Assembly (NCBI GenBank): GCA_013152715.1
Contig: JAADFU010000194.1
Span: 1-42,970 of the forward strand
Source of the DNA: Calditrichota bacterium
Lineage (GTDB): Bacteria; Zhuqueibacterota; Zhuqueibacteria; Thermofontimicrobiales; Thermofontimicrobiaceae
Direction: 5' to 3'
Length of the DNA stretch: 42,970 bases
The notes under the pieces were generated by a model, which was not told the origin of the DNA, did not search any database, and worked only from the letters and a program-made list of their open reading frames with translations. The position numbers were made by a program, and so were the translations under genes. Positions 7,676 through 17,363 of the stretch are shown here, piece after piece (position 1 is the stretch's first letter; each line of letters starts with the position of its first letter).

Positions 7676-9887
7676 AGAAAAGCAAACAACTTTATTAAGA
7701 AATTTGAATTCAGTGCAGCGAAAAGCTGTGGAACACACGAATGGTCCTAGTTTGATTCTGGCGGGAGCTGGCAGCGGTAAAACGAGAGTTTTGACGCATA
7801 AAATCGCTTACTTGATCGAGCGAAAGGGTATCAACCCCGGCAATATTTTGGCCATGACGTTCACCAATAAAGCAGCGAGAGAAATGAAGGAACGAATTTC
7901 CGCCCTTCTGAATGGCGAATTGCGTGGTTTGTGGATTGGTACATTTCATTCAAATTTTGCCAGAATTCTGCGGAAGGATTGCTCGAAAATCGGCTACACA
8001 CCGAGTTTCGTCATTTACGATGAAGCTGACCAACTTTCGCTTGTAAAATCAGTCATAAACGAACTCGAGATAATCAATGCTCAAAATTTGAAACCGAAGC
8101 AAATTCAATCATACATTAAAATCATCAAAAATTCATCTATCTCGCTGGAAGAGTTTAAGTTACGCAATCCAGCCCTGTCTAATGAAGTTTTTTATGATAT
8201 CTTTAATCGCTACAATAACCGATTGTTACAAAACAATGCCATGGACTTTGAGGACCTGCTTGGAAAAAGCCACGAGCTATTTCGATTATTTCCAACTGTT
8301 TTAAGTCATTATCAGGAGCTCTTTCATTACATTCTCGTCGATGAATATCAGGACACGAATCGAATTCAGTATAAATTAATAAAATTGCTCGGCGAGAAGC
8401 ATCGAAATATCTCAGTTGTCGGAGATGATGATCAATCCATCTATCGCTGGCGCGGCGCTGAAATAAGAAATATTTTGGACTTCGAAAAAGATTTTCCTGA
8501 TTGTAAAATTTTCCGGCTCGAACAGAATTACCGCTCCACGGCAAATATCCTGCATATTGCTCATTCCATTATTCGCAATAATTACAATCGCATGGATAAG
8601 GAATTATGGACTAAAAAGGGCGAGGGTGAAAAAATCACTCTAAAAATTGTCAATAACGCCAGTGACGAGGCGAACTACGTTGTGATGAAAATTGAAGAGG
8701 AGATGCAAAAAAACCATCATAACTTTTCTGATTTTGCTGTTCTCTTCCGAATTAATGCCCAATCCCGGGCGCTGGAAGACGCCTTGCGCAGTAGAGGAAT
8801 CAATTATATCATCGTGGGCGGCATTCGATTTTATGAAAGAAAGGAAATTAAAGATGTTCTTGCGTATCTCAAACTCCTTGCTAATCCGCAAGATAGCGTC
8901 AGTTTGAAAAGAATCATCAATTATCCCGCTCGAGGCATCGGAAAGACGACAATTGAGCGTCTGGAGGAGTTCTGCGCTCAAAAAAATATATCCTTATTCA
9001 ATTGTTTGCTCAAAGCGCATGAAGTGGGCTCATTGCAAAAATCGAAAGTTTCCACTCTCAAACAACTTGGTGAATTCTTGCAACGCTACGTTAGCTTAAA
9101 AGAGCAACTTTCTCCGTCGGAGCTCACGAGCGCTTTGATTGATGAGTTGGGAATCCTGTTAGCTTTGAAAGCAGAAGGAACGGAAGAGGCCGCTACTCGC
9201 ATGGAAAACATCAAAGAACTTATTAATGGCATCAAGGAATTTAGTAAACAAAATTCTGAATTGACCCTTGAGCATTATCTTGAAAGCGTCGCCCTGATCA
9301 CCAGCGTCGATAATTGGGATAGATCAGTAAATGCTGTTTCTTTGCTGACGCTGCATAGCGCCAAAGGTCTTGAATTTCCTGTCGTTTTTATTACCGGTCT
9401 GGAAGAAGGGCTTTTTCCGCTATCTCGGCAAGCAGGAAGCATCGAAAGTCTGGAAGAAGAAAGACGGCTTTTTTATGTCGGAGCAACTCGCGCCATGGAA
9501 AAACTATATTTGACGGCGGCAAAGTTTCGTTGGCAAGGGGGAAGCGATAGTACGAGTGGCGCAATTTCAAGATTTTTAGCAGAGCTGGACAAAACTTATG
9601 TGGAAGCCGACGAGGAAATTGGTTATTATTCTCATCATCGCGCCCCAAAACGCTCTTTCTCTCAAAGTGTCAAGAAATCTGACAATCTTCGGCAAAAATC
9701 GGATAACAATCAGCCACCAGAATTGCGAGTCGGGGCGCTTGTCCGCCATCCGAGATTTGGGAAGGGGATTATCAGGAAAATTGAGTCGGGCAACGAAGCA
9801 AATAATCCAAAACTTTTTATTCTTTTTGAGGGGTTAGGGGAGAAGAAAATAATTTATAAATATGCCAAGTTGGAGATTTTGCGATGA
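7665..9887 (+). CDS. UvrD/PcrA-type DNA helicase
   Basis: This is a superfamily 1A 3'-5' helicase for nucleotide excision repair, mismatch repair or removal of RecA and stalled complexes. Walker A AGAGSGKT is at residues 33-40, motif II DEYQDTN at 226-232, then GDDDQSIYRWRGA, LEQNYRS, the TLHSAKGLEF block and VGATRA near the end. The C-terminal 50 residues (RVGALVRHPRFGKGII) match the Tudor-like tail by which PcrA/UvrD bind RNA polymerase. The 740-residue length fits PcrA better than Rep. The start overlaps mltG by 11 bases and the stop overlaps the next ATG by four, implying translational coupling. pcrA versus uvrD naming cannot be settled from sequence alone. Confidence 0.93.
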   Translation: MGNKEKQTTLLRNLNSVQRKAVEHTNGPSLILAGAGSGKTRVLTHKIAYLIERKGINPGNILAMTFTNKAAREMKERISALLNGELRGLWIGTFHSNFARILRKDCSKIGYTPSFVIYDEADQLSLVKSVINELEIINAQNLKPKQIQSYIKIIKNSSISLEEFKLRNPALSNEVFYDIFNRYNNRLLQNNAMDFEDLLGKSHELFRLFPTVLSHYQELFHYILVDEYQDTNRIQYKLIKLLGEKHRNISVVGDDDQSIYRWRGAEIRNILDFEKDFPDCKIFRLEQNYRSTANILHIAHSIIRNNYNRMDKELWTKKGEGEKITLKIVNNASDEANYVVMKIEEEMQKNHHNFSDFAVLFRINAQSRALEDALRSRGINYIIVGGIRFYERKEIKDVLAYLKLLANPQDSVSLKRIINYPARGIGKTTIERLEEFCAQKNISLFNCLLKAHEVGSLQKSKVSTLKQLGEFLQRYVSLKEQLSPSELTSALIDELGILLALKAEGTEEAATRMENIKELINGIKEFSKQNSELTLEHYLESVALITSVDNWDRSVNAVSLLTLHSAKGLEFPVVFITGLEEGLFPLSRQAGSIESLEEERRLFYVGATRAMEKLYLTAAKFRWQGGSDSTSGAISRFLAELDKTYVEADEEIGYYSHHRAPKRSFSQSVKKSDNLRQKSDNNQPPELRVGALVRHPRFGKGIIRKIESGNEANNPKLFILFEGLGEKKIIYKYAKLEILR

Positions 9888-12800
9888 AAATGATCAGAAT
9901 TGCCATCCTTTTTGTGCTATTTTTTAGCCAATTTGTTTTTGCTCAACAAGACGACGGTGTTTCGTTTATTTATGCAAAAAAATTGATGAACGACAGCTTG
10001 TATGACCTTGCCGCTGAACAATTTCACCAATTTGCAATGGAAAACACACTTCACGCCAAGGCGCCAGAATCTCTTGTCCTTGCCGGCAAGTGTTACTATC
10101 AGAGTGGTCAATACGATTCAGCGATTAAAGAATTTACTCTTTTAATCGCTCGGTTTCCACAAGCACAGCTTCTGGATCAGGCTCACTTTGAATTGGCCAA
10201 ATCGTTCAATGCCGCGGGCAACATTCGGGCTGCGGCAAAAACTTTCCACCAGGTGTATATTTTTTATCCTAAGAGCAGCCTGGCAAAGATATCGTTGTTG
10301 AAATCCGCGCAAAAATTTTTTAAAATTAAAGACTATGAACAGTCAAAAAGAATAATTTACGATCTGCAGGAGGCCTTTCCCAGCGCTGCTGAAACTTTTG
10401 AAGCCCGACTTGTTCTCATTGATGTTTTTATGAACACAAAACATTATGATCGGGCAAATACTGAAATAAACAATCTCCTTGCATTGACAAAAGACGGCAT
10501 CGTTCACGCGAAAGCTCTTTTTCGAAAAGGCGTCATCGAAAAAATGACAGGCCGCTATCAGGACGCTGAACAAAGCTTCAGAGAGTTGATTGAAAAATAT
10601 AGCGACCAGCGGAATAGCAATGATTGGAGTGATGTCATCAAAAAGGCTTCTTATGCATTGGCTGAAATTCTTTTTCAAAAAGGATTTTATGATTCTTCTT
10701 CTGAATATTTGCTAAAAATTCCTGAAAATCAACGCACCGCAAAAGACTTATTTCTATTGGCTCAAAATTCACTTAAGAAAAATCAATATGATCAGGCAGC
10801 CACATTTCTGGAAACTCTGGCAGAGAATGAAACAGATAGTCTCATATTTGTTCGGGCGAACTATTTGCGCGGCGTATGCTTTAGCCAGTTAAAAGATTAT
10901 TATCAGGCAAATTCTGCGTTTCTGAGAGTGATAGATTTCTGCTATCAAAAAAATATTTATTCTCATTATCTGAGATCTGCTATTGCCAAATTGTCGCAAA
11001 ATTATGAAAAAAATAATCAATTCGAGGCGGCAATCAAATTATTGAGTGATTATGTGACGCAACTTCCGACAAATGCCGATCTCGACGAGATAAAATTTCA
11101 CATCGGGAAAATTTACGAAGATAATCTTTCTGAGTTTGACCGCGCAATGAGAAATTACGATGATATTTTGACAAATTTTCCGCGAAGCAAGCTAGTCGAT
11201 GACGCGCAATTTGCAATTGCACGGTGCTATGCAAAAAAAACCGACTTTGAACAGGCTATTAAGGAATACAAACGTCTCAGGCAAAATTTTCCCGCCAGCC
11301 CATTCTCAGAAAAAGCAGAAGAAGCAATTTTCCATATTCAAAATTATGTTCCCTCAAAGGCAAATTTGAATAATTCTCTCACTAAAGTAATCGAAAATAT
11401 CGTGCAAGACGGCAACGATTCAAAAACGAAATTGGAAAATATCGCCCAATTGTATTTCGATGATCTCAAAAATTATGAAAAAGCGATAGAATATTGGCGA
11501 GAACTTTTGTCGTCCGAAAAACTTTCTGATGATGAAAGATCGAAAACAATGTACTTTATCGGAAAGTCATATCTCCTTCTAGCGCAAGCCAATTCCCGAA
11601 TCAATAATGAGCAAGCTGATTCAGCAAAACTGTATTTTAATCGTCTGTTGTCGTTATTTCCCTCCAGTGAGTGGGCTGATGACGCCGCCATGGGAAATAT
11701 TGAAGCTTTCAAAGGAAAAATATCCAAAGACAGCCTGACCGTCGAAGAATTCAAGCAGCGTTTGACAGATTTCCTCTACCAATATCCCGGCAGTTCATTC
11801 GCCACAAGCGTTAATCTGGATTTAGCTGAGCTTATGATAAAATTGGGTGTCAACAACTCGCTGGATAGCCTCGATGTAGCCAATAGTTTATTGTATGTGC
11901 AAACGCATTCTGAAAATGTCTCTGAGCAAACCCACGCAGCATTATTGCAAGCGCGACTATTTGTACAAACGCACGATGACAGCGCCGCGAAAATGTTGTT
12001 GTTTTCTTTAGTTAACAATAGAAATAACAGTGAATTATGCCAGGCCATCAGTCTGCTTGCTGATTTGTCTGCAGCAAATAATGAAAAGCGCTGGGAAAAA
12101 ATATTTTCCTCTTTTATTGAGAATCATTTTTACAGCCCCTGCGTTGACCGGATAAAAATTAAACTGGGAACTATTTATCTCACACAAAACCATCCATCGC
12201 TGGCGTTGCAGATCTTCAGTAAAATGTATTCGACGCGGGAAAACGAAGATTTCTTTCATTCTTTTACAGATGAAAACGATTCATTGTTGGAGGAAATTGT
12301 ATTCCATTTGGGAAAAATCTATGAACGAATGGAGAAACGGGAGAATGCAATAGCATATTTCCAAAAATATCTGCGGCTGTTTCCGGCAGGAAAATACGTA
12401 GAAGATGCGCTTTTCGCTCTGGGACATTTGTTTTCGTCGCGGGAGCCCGAGGAAATGAGAAGGGCAATAAATTATTTCAAACGATTGACCGACGACTATC
12501 CTGAGTCTGGACTTGTTGACAGCGCCACTGTAAAAATTGGCGATCTTTTTTTTGAATTAAAAGACTACGCACAGGCTTCAGATTACTACTTAAAGATCGT
12601 TCAGGAATCCGAACCGCACGCAGATCGCGCCTATTCCGAGGCACAAAATATTATTTGTCGTTTTCGGCAAGGAAAAATTAGCAATAAATTGCCGCAAATA
12701 AAAGCCTTCAAAAAAAAGTACGGCAAGAAAAACCCACTCATTGCAGACTTGATGCTGGAAGCCGGTTCTTATTTTTTGAAACAAAAGAACTTTAAACGGG

Positions 12801-13600
12801 CCGAAGACATTTTTGACAACGTACGATCTCATTTCAAAAAAACATCTCAGGGCGCAAGAGCTGAATTCTTGTTGGGCAAACTCAATTTTATTCTGAATAA
12901 AGACGACGATGCGTTGGAAATTTTAACAAAATTGATCAGGAAATATCCGCGACAACAAAAAATTGTCGCCGACGCCTATATTGCGCTGGGAAATTTTTAC
13001 TATTTGAAGGCGAAGCAAGTCCAAAATGCACTGTTCGCCTATCAAAAAGTCACGCAATTAAAAAATACAACTATTGAGCAGGAAAAATTAGCCAAAAATA
13101 ATGCGATTCGATGCTACACAGATTTGAGAATGCGCGAGCAAGCAGTCTCTGCAATTTATGAATATATCGACAGATTTCCGGATGCAGACGACGTATTTGA
13201 AAAAAAAATATTGTTGGGGATTCTCTTTTACGAATTACATGAATATGATCGCGCGCTCGTGTTGTTGAAAAAATTGAAATATGAGGCTGATATTGAAAAC
13301 GAACCGAGAATTCAATATTGGATAGGGGAGTGCTATCTTGGCAAAGGGGAGTTCAAACGTGCAGTGAGTGAATATCTCAAAGTAGCGTATTTGTCACGGC
13401 CCACAAAATTGAACTGGAGGGTAACTGCACAGTTTCAAGCAGGCGTGGCGTACATGAAAGCCGGAGAGCCGGAGCGAGCAAAGAAAATATTCGCCAAAAT
13501 AGTCAGACAACAAGGCAAACAAAGCGTATTCGGCAAGCCCGCCCAGACTAAAATTGATGAGATCGATCAGATGATGTCAAATGCAAAACAGAGGCATTAG
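9884..13600 (+). CDS. Large exported tetratricopeptide-repeat protein
   Basis: The 1238-residue protein has an N-terminal signal peptide ending near FVFAQ (residues 1-21) and is otherwise almost entirely TPR-like helical pairs. Recurring phrases include YDSAIKEF, FDRAMRNYDDIL, FKRAEDIF and RYPRQ-type ends, with the spacing of BamD/YbgF-like outer-membrane TPR modules. There is no lipobox cysteine, so it should be free in the periplasm. No enzymatic domain is visible. Similar giant TPR proteins occur in FCB bacteria without assigned function. A scaffold for envelope complexes is plausible but not shown. Its ATGA overlap with uvrD and direct abutment with nadC suggest co-translation. Confidence 0.85.
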   Translation: MKMIRIAILFVLFFSQFVFAQQDDGVSFIYAKKLMNDSLYDLAAEQFHQFAMENTLHAKAPESLVLAGKCYYQSGQYDSAIKEFTLLIARFPQAQLLDQAHFELAKSFNAAGNIRAAAKTFHQVYIFYPKSSLAKISLLKSAQKFFKIKDYEQSKRIIYDLQEAFPSAAETFEARLVLIDVFMNTKHYDRANTEINNLLALTKDGIVHAKALFRKGVIEKMTGRYQDAEQSFRELIEKYSDQRNSNDWSDVIKKASYALAEILFQKGFYDSSSEYLLKIPENQRTAKDLFLLAQNSLKKNQYDQAATFLETLAENETDSLIFVRANYLRGVCFSQLKDYYQANSAFLRVIDFCYQKNIYSHYLRSAIAKLSQNYEKNNQFEAAIKLLSDYVTQLPTNADLDEIKFHIGKIYEDNLSEFDRAMRNYDDILTNFPRSKLVDDAQFAIARCYAKKTDFEQAIKEYKRLRQNFPASPFSEKAEEAIFHIQNYVPSKANLNNSLTKVIENIVQDGNDSKTKLENIAQLYFDDLKNYEKAIEYWRELLSSEKLSDDERSKTMYFIGKSYLLLAQANSRINNEQADSAKLYFNRLLSLFPSSEWADDAAMGNIEAFKGKISKDSLTVEEFKQRLTDFLYQYPGSSFATSVNLDLAELMIKLGVNNSLDSLDVANSLLYVQTHSENVSEQTHAALLQARLFVQTHDDSAAKMLLFSLVNNRNNSELCQAISLLADLSAANNEKRWEKIFSSFIENHFYSPCVDRIKIKLGTIYLTQNHPSLALQIFSKMYSTRENEDFFHSFTDENDSLLEEIVFHLGKIYERMEKRENAIAYFQKYLRLFPAGKYVEDALFALGHLFSSREPEEMRRAINYFKRLTDDYPESGLVDSATVKIGDLFFELKDYAQASDYYLKIVQESEPHADRAYSEAQNIICRFRQGKISNKLPQIKAFKKKYGKKNPLIADLMLEAGSYFLKQKNFKRAEDIFDNVRSHFKKTSQGARAEFLLGKLNFILNKDDDALEILTKLIRKYPRQQKIVADAYIALGNFYYLKAKQVQNALFAYQKVTQLKNTTIEQEKLAKNNAIRCYTDLRMREQAVSAIYEYIDRFPDADDVFEKKILLGILFYELHEYDRALVLLKKLKYEADIENEPRIQYWIGECYLGKGEFKRAVSEYLKVAYLSRPTKLNWRVTAQFQAGVAYMKAGEPERAKKIFAKIVRQQGKQSVFGKPAQTKIDEIDQMMSNAKQRH

Positions 13601-14524
13601 ATGCAGCTAATAGACCCGAAAACTTTGCCGGAAAATGTGCGGAAATTCGGTTATGATGATTTTTTCGTCGATAGAATTTCTCAAGAAATATCTCTATTAA
13701 TCAATACGGCTTTCCAGGAGGACCTGAATGAAATCGGCGATGTCACGTCGAATGCCATCTTTGGAAAAAAACAAACTGCTACTGCAATGATAATTTCTAA
13801 ACAACAAGGTATTTTTTCAGGCGGATTTTTGACGGAATTAATTTCAGGTTCAGTAGATTCCGAAATGGAGGTAATAAATTTTGTTAAAGAAGGCGACCAT
13901 CTTTCGCAATACCAGCGTGTTAGCAAATTGTCGGGTTCCATAAAATCAATTTTGATTGCCGAAAGGACAATATTAAATTTTCTTTCGCGAATGAGCGGCG
14001 TCTCAACATTGACAAACGAATTTGTAAAAATCGCTCTGCCGCATAGGATTACAATTTTGGACACGAGAAAAACTTTTCCGGGATGGCGTTACCTGGACAA
14101 ATATGCGGTGAAAGTCGGTGGCGGTCAAAATCATCGTTTTGGCTTGTTTGATATGTTTCTCATAAAGGAAAATCATATTAAAGCCGCAGGCGGTATTTTG
14201 CAGGCAGTTGAGCAGTGCAAAAAATATTCAGAAAAAGTGCGAAAAGAAATAGCGATTGAAGTGGAAACGACAAATCTCGAAGAAGTAAAACAAGCGCTAA
14301 TCGCAGGAGCGGATAGAATTATGTTAGATAATATGACCGTTAATAAAATTAAGCAAGCGGTTAGTCTTATCAAAGAAAAAGATAATCATGTCAAAATTGA
14401 AATTTCCGGCGGAGTAAATTATGAAAACATCGACAAATTTGTTGACACGGGTGTAGATTTTATATCAATTGGCAGCTTGACTCATTCGGCAAAAGCATTT
14501 GATTTTTCGTTGCTTGTAGATTAA
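13601..14524 (+). CDS. nadC: Nicotinate-nucleotide pyrophosphorylase (carboxylating)
   Basis: NadC converts quinolinate and PRPP to nicotinate mononucleotide, the third step of de novo NAD synthesis. The 307 residues carry GDVTSNAIF, the AERTILNFL helix, DTRKT, KYAVKVGGGQNHRFGL and LIKENH, then the C-terminal ISGGVNYENI and ISIGSLTHS loops that bind phosphate. The core motif reads DTRKTFPGWR, where TTPGLR or TLPGLR is more usual; the charged active-site residues are retained. The start codon follows the stop of the TPR gene with no gap. nadA and nadB are not in the window. Confidence in the family is high. Confidence 0.94.
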   Translation: MQLIDPKTLPENVRKFGYDDFFVDRISQEISLLINTAFQEDLNEIGDVTSNAIFGKKQTATAMIISKQQGIFSGGFLTELISGSVDSEMEVINFVKEGDHLSQYQRVSKLSGSIKSILIAERTILNFLSRMSGVSTLTNEFVKIALPHRITILDTRKTFPGWRYLDKYAVKVGGGQNHRFGLFDMFLIKENHIKAAGGILQAVEQCKKYSEKVRKEIAIEVETTNLEEVKQALIAGADRIMLDNMTVNKIKQAVSLIKEKDNHVKIEISGGVNYENIDKFVDTGVDFISIGSLTHSAKAFDFSLLVD

Positions 14525-14618
14525 TTTGGCCTTTGTTGTGGTTCAAATATTGAATAGTTTACATAATATATCTTATACGACCCAAAGAATGGCAAAAAAA
14601 AGGTCTTTCCTACATTCA

Positions 14619-16010
14619 TTACATTGCCTCAATTTCTTTTAAAAGTTTCTCGGCTTCTGATTTAACCTGTGAATTTATTTTTGAGGAGGTTATTTCTTCC
14701 AGATAGCCCAAGGCATTTTCCGGGTCATTTTTTTTCAGTAATGATTGAGCAATAAAGTATTTTGCCAATAAATTATTGGAATTTGTTTTTAGCGAATGAT
14801 CCAGCATTACAATAGATTCATTGATATTGCCCAGTTCTTTGAGAGCTTTCCCGAGCAAACAGTACACCAGACTATCATTTTTTCCCAATTCTTTCGCCTT
14901 TTTTGTTGCCGCTGCTAATTTTTCCCAATCGTGCAAATAATAAAATCCTACCGCCATTTCTTTGTAATAAAGGCCTTTCTTCGGGGAAATTTTTGCCGCT
15001 CGCTTGAACGATTCCACCGCATTTTTCACGTCTCCGGCGCGCAATTGAGCCTCGCCTAACGCGTACCAGACGTAATCGTCGCTGGGTTTGATCCTTAAAT
15101 ATTGCTGGTACATACGGATCGCCTGTCCAAAATTTCCCAACAGAAAAAAACGATAGCCGCGCGTATAATATTCTTCGGGATTTTCAGCGCTTTCAACCGC
15201 AAGCTCTTTCTCAGCGGTTGCTTCAGGCGCCGGCTGAAGAATAACAATGGATCTTTTAGCGTAATTGGCCAGTATTCCCTTTTTATCAAGCTCGATCACT
15301 TTTTTGAAAAAATTATTTGCTTCGTCGTTCTTTCCCAAAGTTGCATAAATTTTAGCCAATCCGAAATAAGGTCTTGGCTCCTTCGGAGAAATATTTATTG
15401 CCTGCATAAACATTTCTTCCGCTCTGTTATAATCTTTCAAGATGCCGTAAACAGAGCCTAAATTTAGATAAATCAATAAGTTTTTTCGATTAAAGATCAG
15501 GCTTTTTTCCAAATAATTTTTGGACTCGTCAAATTTGCGAATTTTCAGATAGCTCATTCCTAAAATAATGTACGCCTTCTGAAGAATGGGACAAATTGTG
15601 ATGGCACGCTTCAAAGATTGAATCGCTTCATTGTATTTCTTCGTTTCGTAATAAGCTATTCCTAAATGAAATAAATACTCAGGGTTATACGGATCAGAAT
15701 TTGAAGCTTCTTCCCAATGAAGAATTGACTCGTCTAATTTCCTGTTTTTGGCGGCAATAATTGCCTGCTTATGGTGTTGTTCCGCATCAGGACTAACTTT
15801 TGGGATATGCCAGAGCAGATTAAGTGTATTTTCGTTTGGTTCCACTTTGATTGCATTCGCCTGGGAGTCGTCAATTTGAAAAAATTTCTGCAATAAATGT
15901 TTCTTGTTCTCTGCGTTCAGCGGGGCTTTAAGCAACTGCCTATCATTATCATTGATGAGGCTGAGTGGAATAACTGCTTTGATTGTTTTTTGTCCCTTAA
16001 TGTTACCCAT
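14619..16010 (-). CDS. Cytoplasmic TPR protein of unknown function
   Basis: The protein has 463 residues and no signal peptide or membrane segment. The first 80 residues are a non-repeat region I do not recognise. From about residue 80 to the end there are nine or more canonical 34-residue TPR units (NPEYLFHLGIAYYETKKYNEAI, PRPYFGLAKIYATLGKNDEA, DDYVWYALGEAQLRAGDVKNAV). Such arrays bind partner proteins. The gene follows the small membrane-protein gene by 23 bp in the same direction, with AAAGAGA before the ATG, so the two may be co-expressed. The partner cannot be told from sequence. It converges with nadC; the 94-bp gap between them has no clear terminator hairpin. Confidence 0.85.
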   Translation of the reverse strand: MGNIKGQKTIKAVIPLSLINDNDRQLLKAPLNAENKKHLLQKFFQIDDSQANAIKVEPNENTLNLLWHIPKVSPDAEQHHKQAIIAAKNRKLDESILHWEEASNSDPYNPEYLFHLGIAYYETKKYNEAIQSLKRAITICPILQKAYIILGMSYLKIRKFDESKNYLEKSLIFNRKNLLIYLNLGSVYGILKDYNRAEEMFMQAINISPKEPRPYFGLAKIYATLGKNDEANNFFKKVIELDKKGILANYAKRSIVILQPAPEATAEKELAVESAENPEEYYTRGYRFFLLGNFGQAIRMYQQYLRIKPSDDYVWYALGEAQLRAGDVKNAVESFKRAAKISPKKGLYYKEMAVGFYYLHDWEKLAAATKKAKELGKNDSLVYCLLGKALKELGNINESIVMLDHSLKTNSNNLLAKYFIAQSLLKKNDPENALGYLEEITSSKINSQVKSEAEKLLKEIEAM

Positions 16011-16033
16011 TCTCTTTCAATCAGTTAGCTATA

Positions 16034-16375
16034 TTACAGATCATATTTATTTAAGAATTCCCCGAAAAATGGTACTTGAAAAGATCGCTTCAAAGTCGCT
16101 TTAACGATTCCGACAAAAGAAAGAAAAAGACACAAAGCCAATATGATGATCCAGAAAATTTTGCTAATTACGTCGATTAAAAACAAAAGCGCAATGACCT
16201 CGATAATTAACAAGATAATCCCCTGTTTTGCGTGACGTTTGGAAAATTCATCCAGTTTGTCAAAAGAAAAAAAGGTGATAAAACAAAACAAGGGAACATA
16301 GCTCAAAATTGACAATAAATGGACTCTGTCATTTTCCAACGGTGCTTTTTTTGTTTTATTTTCTCTTTTTGTCAT
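16034..16375 (-). CDS. Small integral membrane protein (DUF4870/Tic20-like)
   Basis: The protein has 113 residues when started at the ATG at 16375. The open frame continues upstream through tRNA-Arg, so the longer version is ruled out. A charged N-terminus (TKRENKTKK) precedes one hydrophobic segment (LLSILSYVPLFCFITFF), the conserved-looking FSKRHAKQGIILL, and a long second hydrophobic stretch that could hold two helices. RHAKQG followed by two or three helices resembles the DUF4870/Tic20 group of small membrane proteins, whose bacterial role is unknown. The Shine-Dalgarno site is weak. Assignment to the family is by pattern only. Confidence 0.7.
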   Translation of the reverse strand: MTKRENKTKKAPLENDRVHLLSILSYVPLFCFITFFSFDKLDEFSKRHAKQGIILLIIEVIALLFLIDVISKIFWIIILALCLFLSFVGIVKATLKRSFQVPFFGEFLNKYDL

Positions 16376-16397
16376 AGGGACTTTTGGAAAAGGTTCG

Positions 16398-16471
16398 TGC
16401 GCCAGGCGGGAATCGAACCCACAACCTCTGGCTCCGGAGGCCAACGCTCTATCCAATTGAGCTACTGGCGC
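16398..16471 (-). tRNA. tRNA-Arg (anticodon CCG)
   Basis: A 74-nt cloverleaf on the minus strand has acceptor GCGCCAG/CTGGCGC, anticodon loop CTCCGGA and T loop TTCGATT. The anticodon CCG reads CGG. The discriminator is A, and CCA is not encoded. It sits 10 bp after folD and 22 bp before the small membrane-protein start, with no promoter of its own seen, so it is probably cut from the ymdB-folD transcript. Confidence 0.95.
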
Positions 16472-16481
16472 TTATTCGTTT

Positions 16482-17363
16482 TTATTGAGCCATTTTTTTA
16501 GCTGCTTTTACAGTATTTTTCATTAACATAATTATCGTCATCGGTCCCACTCCCCCGGGCACAGGCGAAATTGCCTGGACTTTTTTTGAGACTGAATCAA
16601 AATGAACATCGCCGACCAATTTGTAACCCCTTTTCGATTCCAGTGCTTCCACCCTATTTACGCCGACATCGATTACGACAGATCTTTCATTGACCATGTC
16701 CGCAGTGATGACCTCGGCTCTGCCAACAGCGGCAACCAAAATGTCTGCCTGTTTCGTAATTTCAGCCAGGTTTTGTGTTCCGGTATGGCAAATTGTAACA
16801 GTCGCATTGGCGCCCGCAACTTTGCGAACGAGCATATTTGCCAGTGGCAACCCCACTATTTTGCTGCGCCCCACAATGACGACATGTTTTTTTTCGGGAT
16901 TATAGCCGCTTCTCACGAGCATTTCTTGTATTCCGGCAGGTGTACAGGGTAAAAAACAATCTTCTCCCCTGATCATTTTTCCCCAGTTAACCGGATGAAA
17001 ACCATCCACATCTTTTTCTGGCGGTATCGAATTGATAACATTGGACTCATGTATGTGCTTCGGCAGCGGTAATTGAACCAGAATTCCGTGAACTGATTCA
17101 TCACGACCAAGATCGGCAATAATTTCCAGCAAATCACTTTCTTTCAAATTCGCTGATTTTTTGATACTTTTGGTTCCGATGCCTAACACATTGCACATTT
17201 TCTCCTTCATGCGTACGTATGTCGCAGAAGCCGGATCATCACCCACCAGTACAGTCGCTAGAGTCGGAAAAATGTGACGAGTTTTTAATCGCGCAATTTC
17301 TTGTTTTAACTCTAACTTAATATCCGCTGCAATTTTCTTGCCATCAATAATTTTTGCGGTCAT
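16482..17363 (-). CDS. folD: Bifunctional methylene-THF dehydrogenase/cyclohydrolase
   Basis: FolD interconverts 5,10-methylene-THF, 5,10-methenyl-THF and 10-formyl-THF, supplying one-carbon units for purines and for initiator-tRNA formylation. The protein has 293 residues. The active-site Tyr-x3-Lys pair is at Y49/K53 (ATYVRMK). GILVQLPLP, KDVDGFHPVN, the cofactor loop VVIVGRSKIVGLP and PVPGGVGPMT are all present. The start ATG lies inside the end of ymdB (20-bp overlap), so translation is likely coupled. tRNA-Arg follows 10 bp after the stop. Confidence 0.96.
   Translation of the reverse strand: MTAKIIDGKKIAADIKLELKQEIARLKTRHIFPTLATVLVGDDPASATYVRMKEKMCNVLGIGTKSIKKSANLKESDLLEIIADLGRDESVHGILVQLPLPKHIHESNVINSIPPEKDVDGFHPVNWGKMIRGEDCFLPCTPAGIQEMLVRSGYNPEKKHVVIVGRSKIVGLPLANMLVRKVAGANATVTICHTGTQNLAEITKQADILVAAVGRAEVITADMVNERSVVIDVGVNRVEALESKRGYKLVGDVHFDSVSKKVQAISPVPGGVGPMTIIMLMKNTVKAAKKMAQ

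Noticed and set aside
16376-16456. N-terminal extension of the small membrane protein
   Set aside because: The extension is a translation of tRNA-Arg; the ATG at 16375 starts the protein-like sequence.
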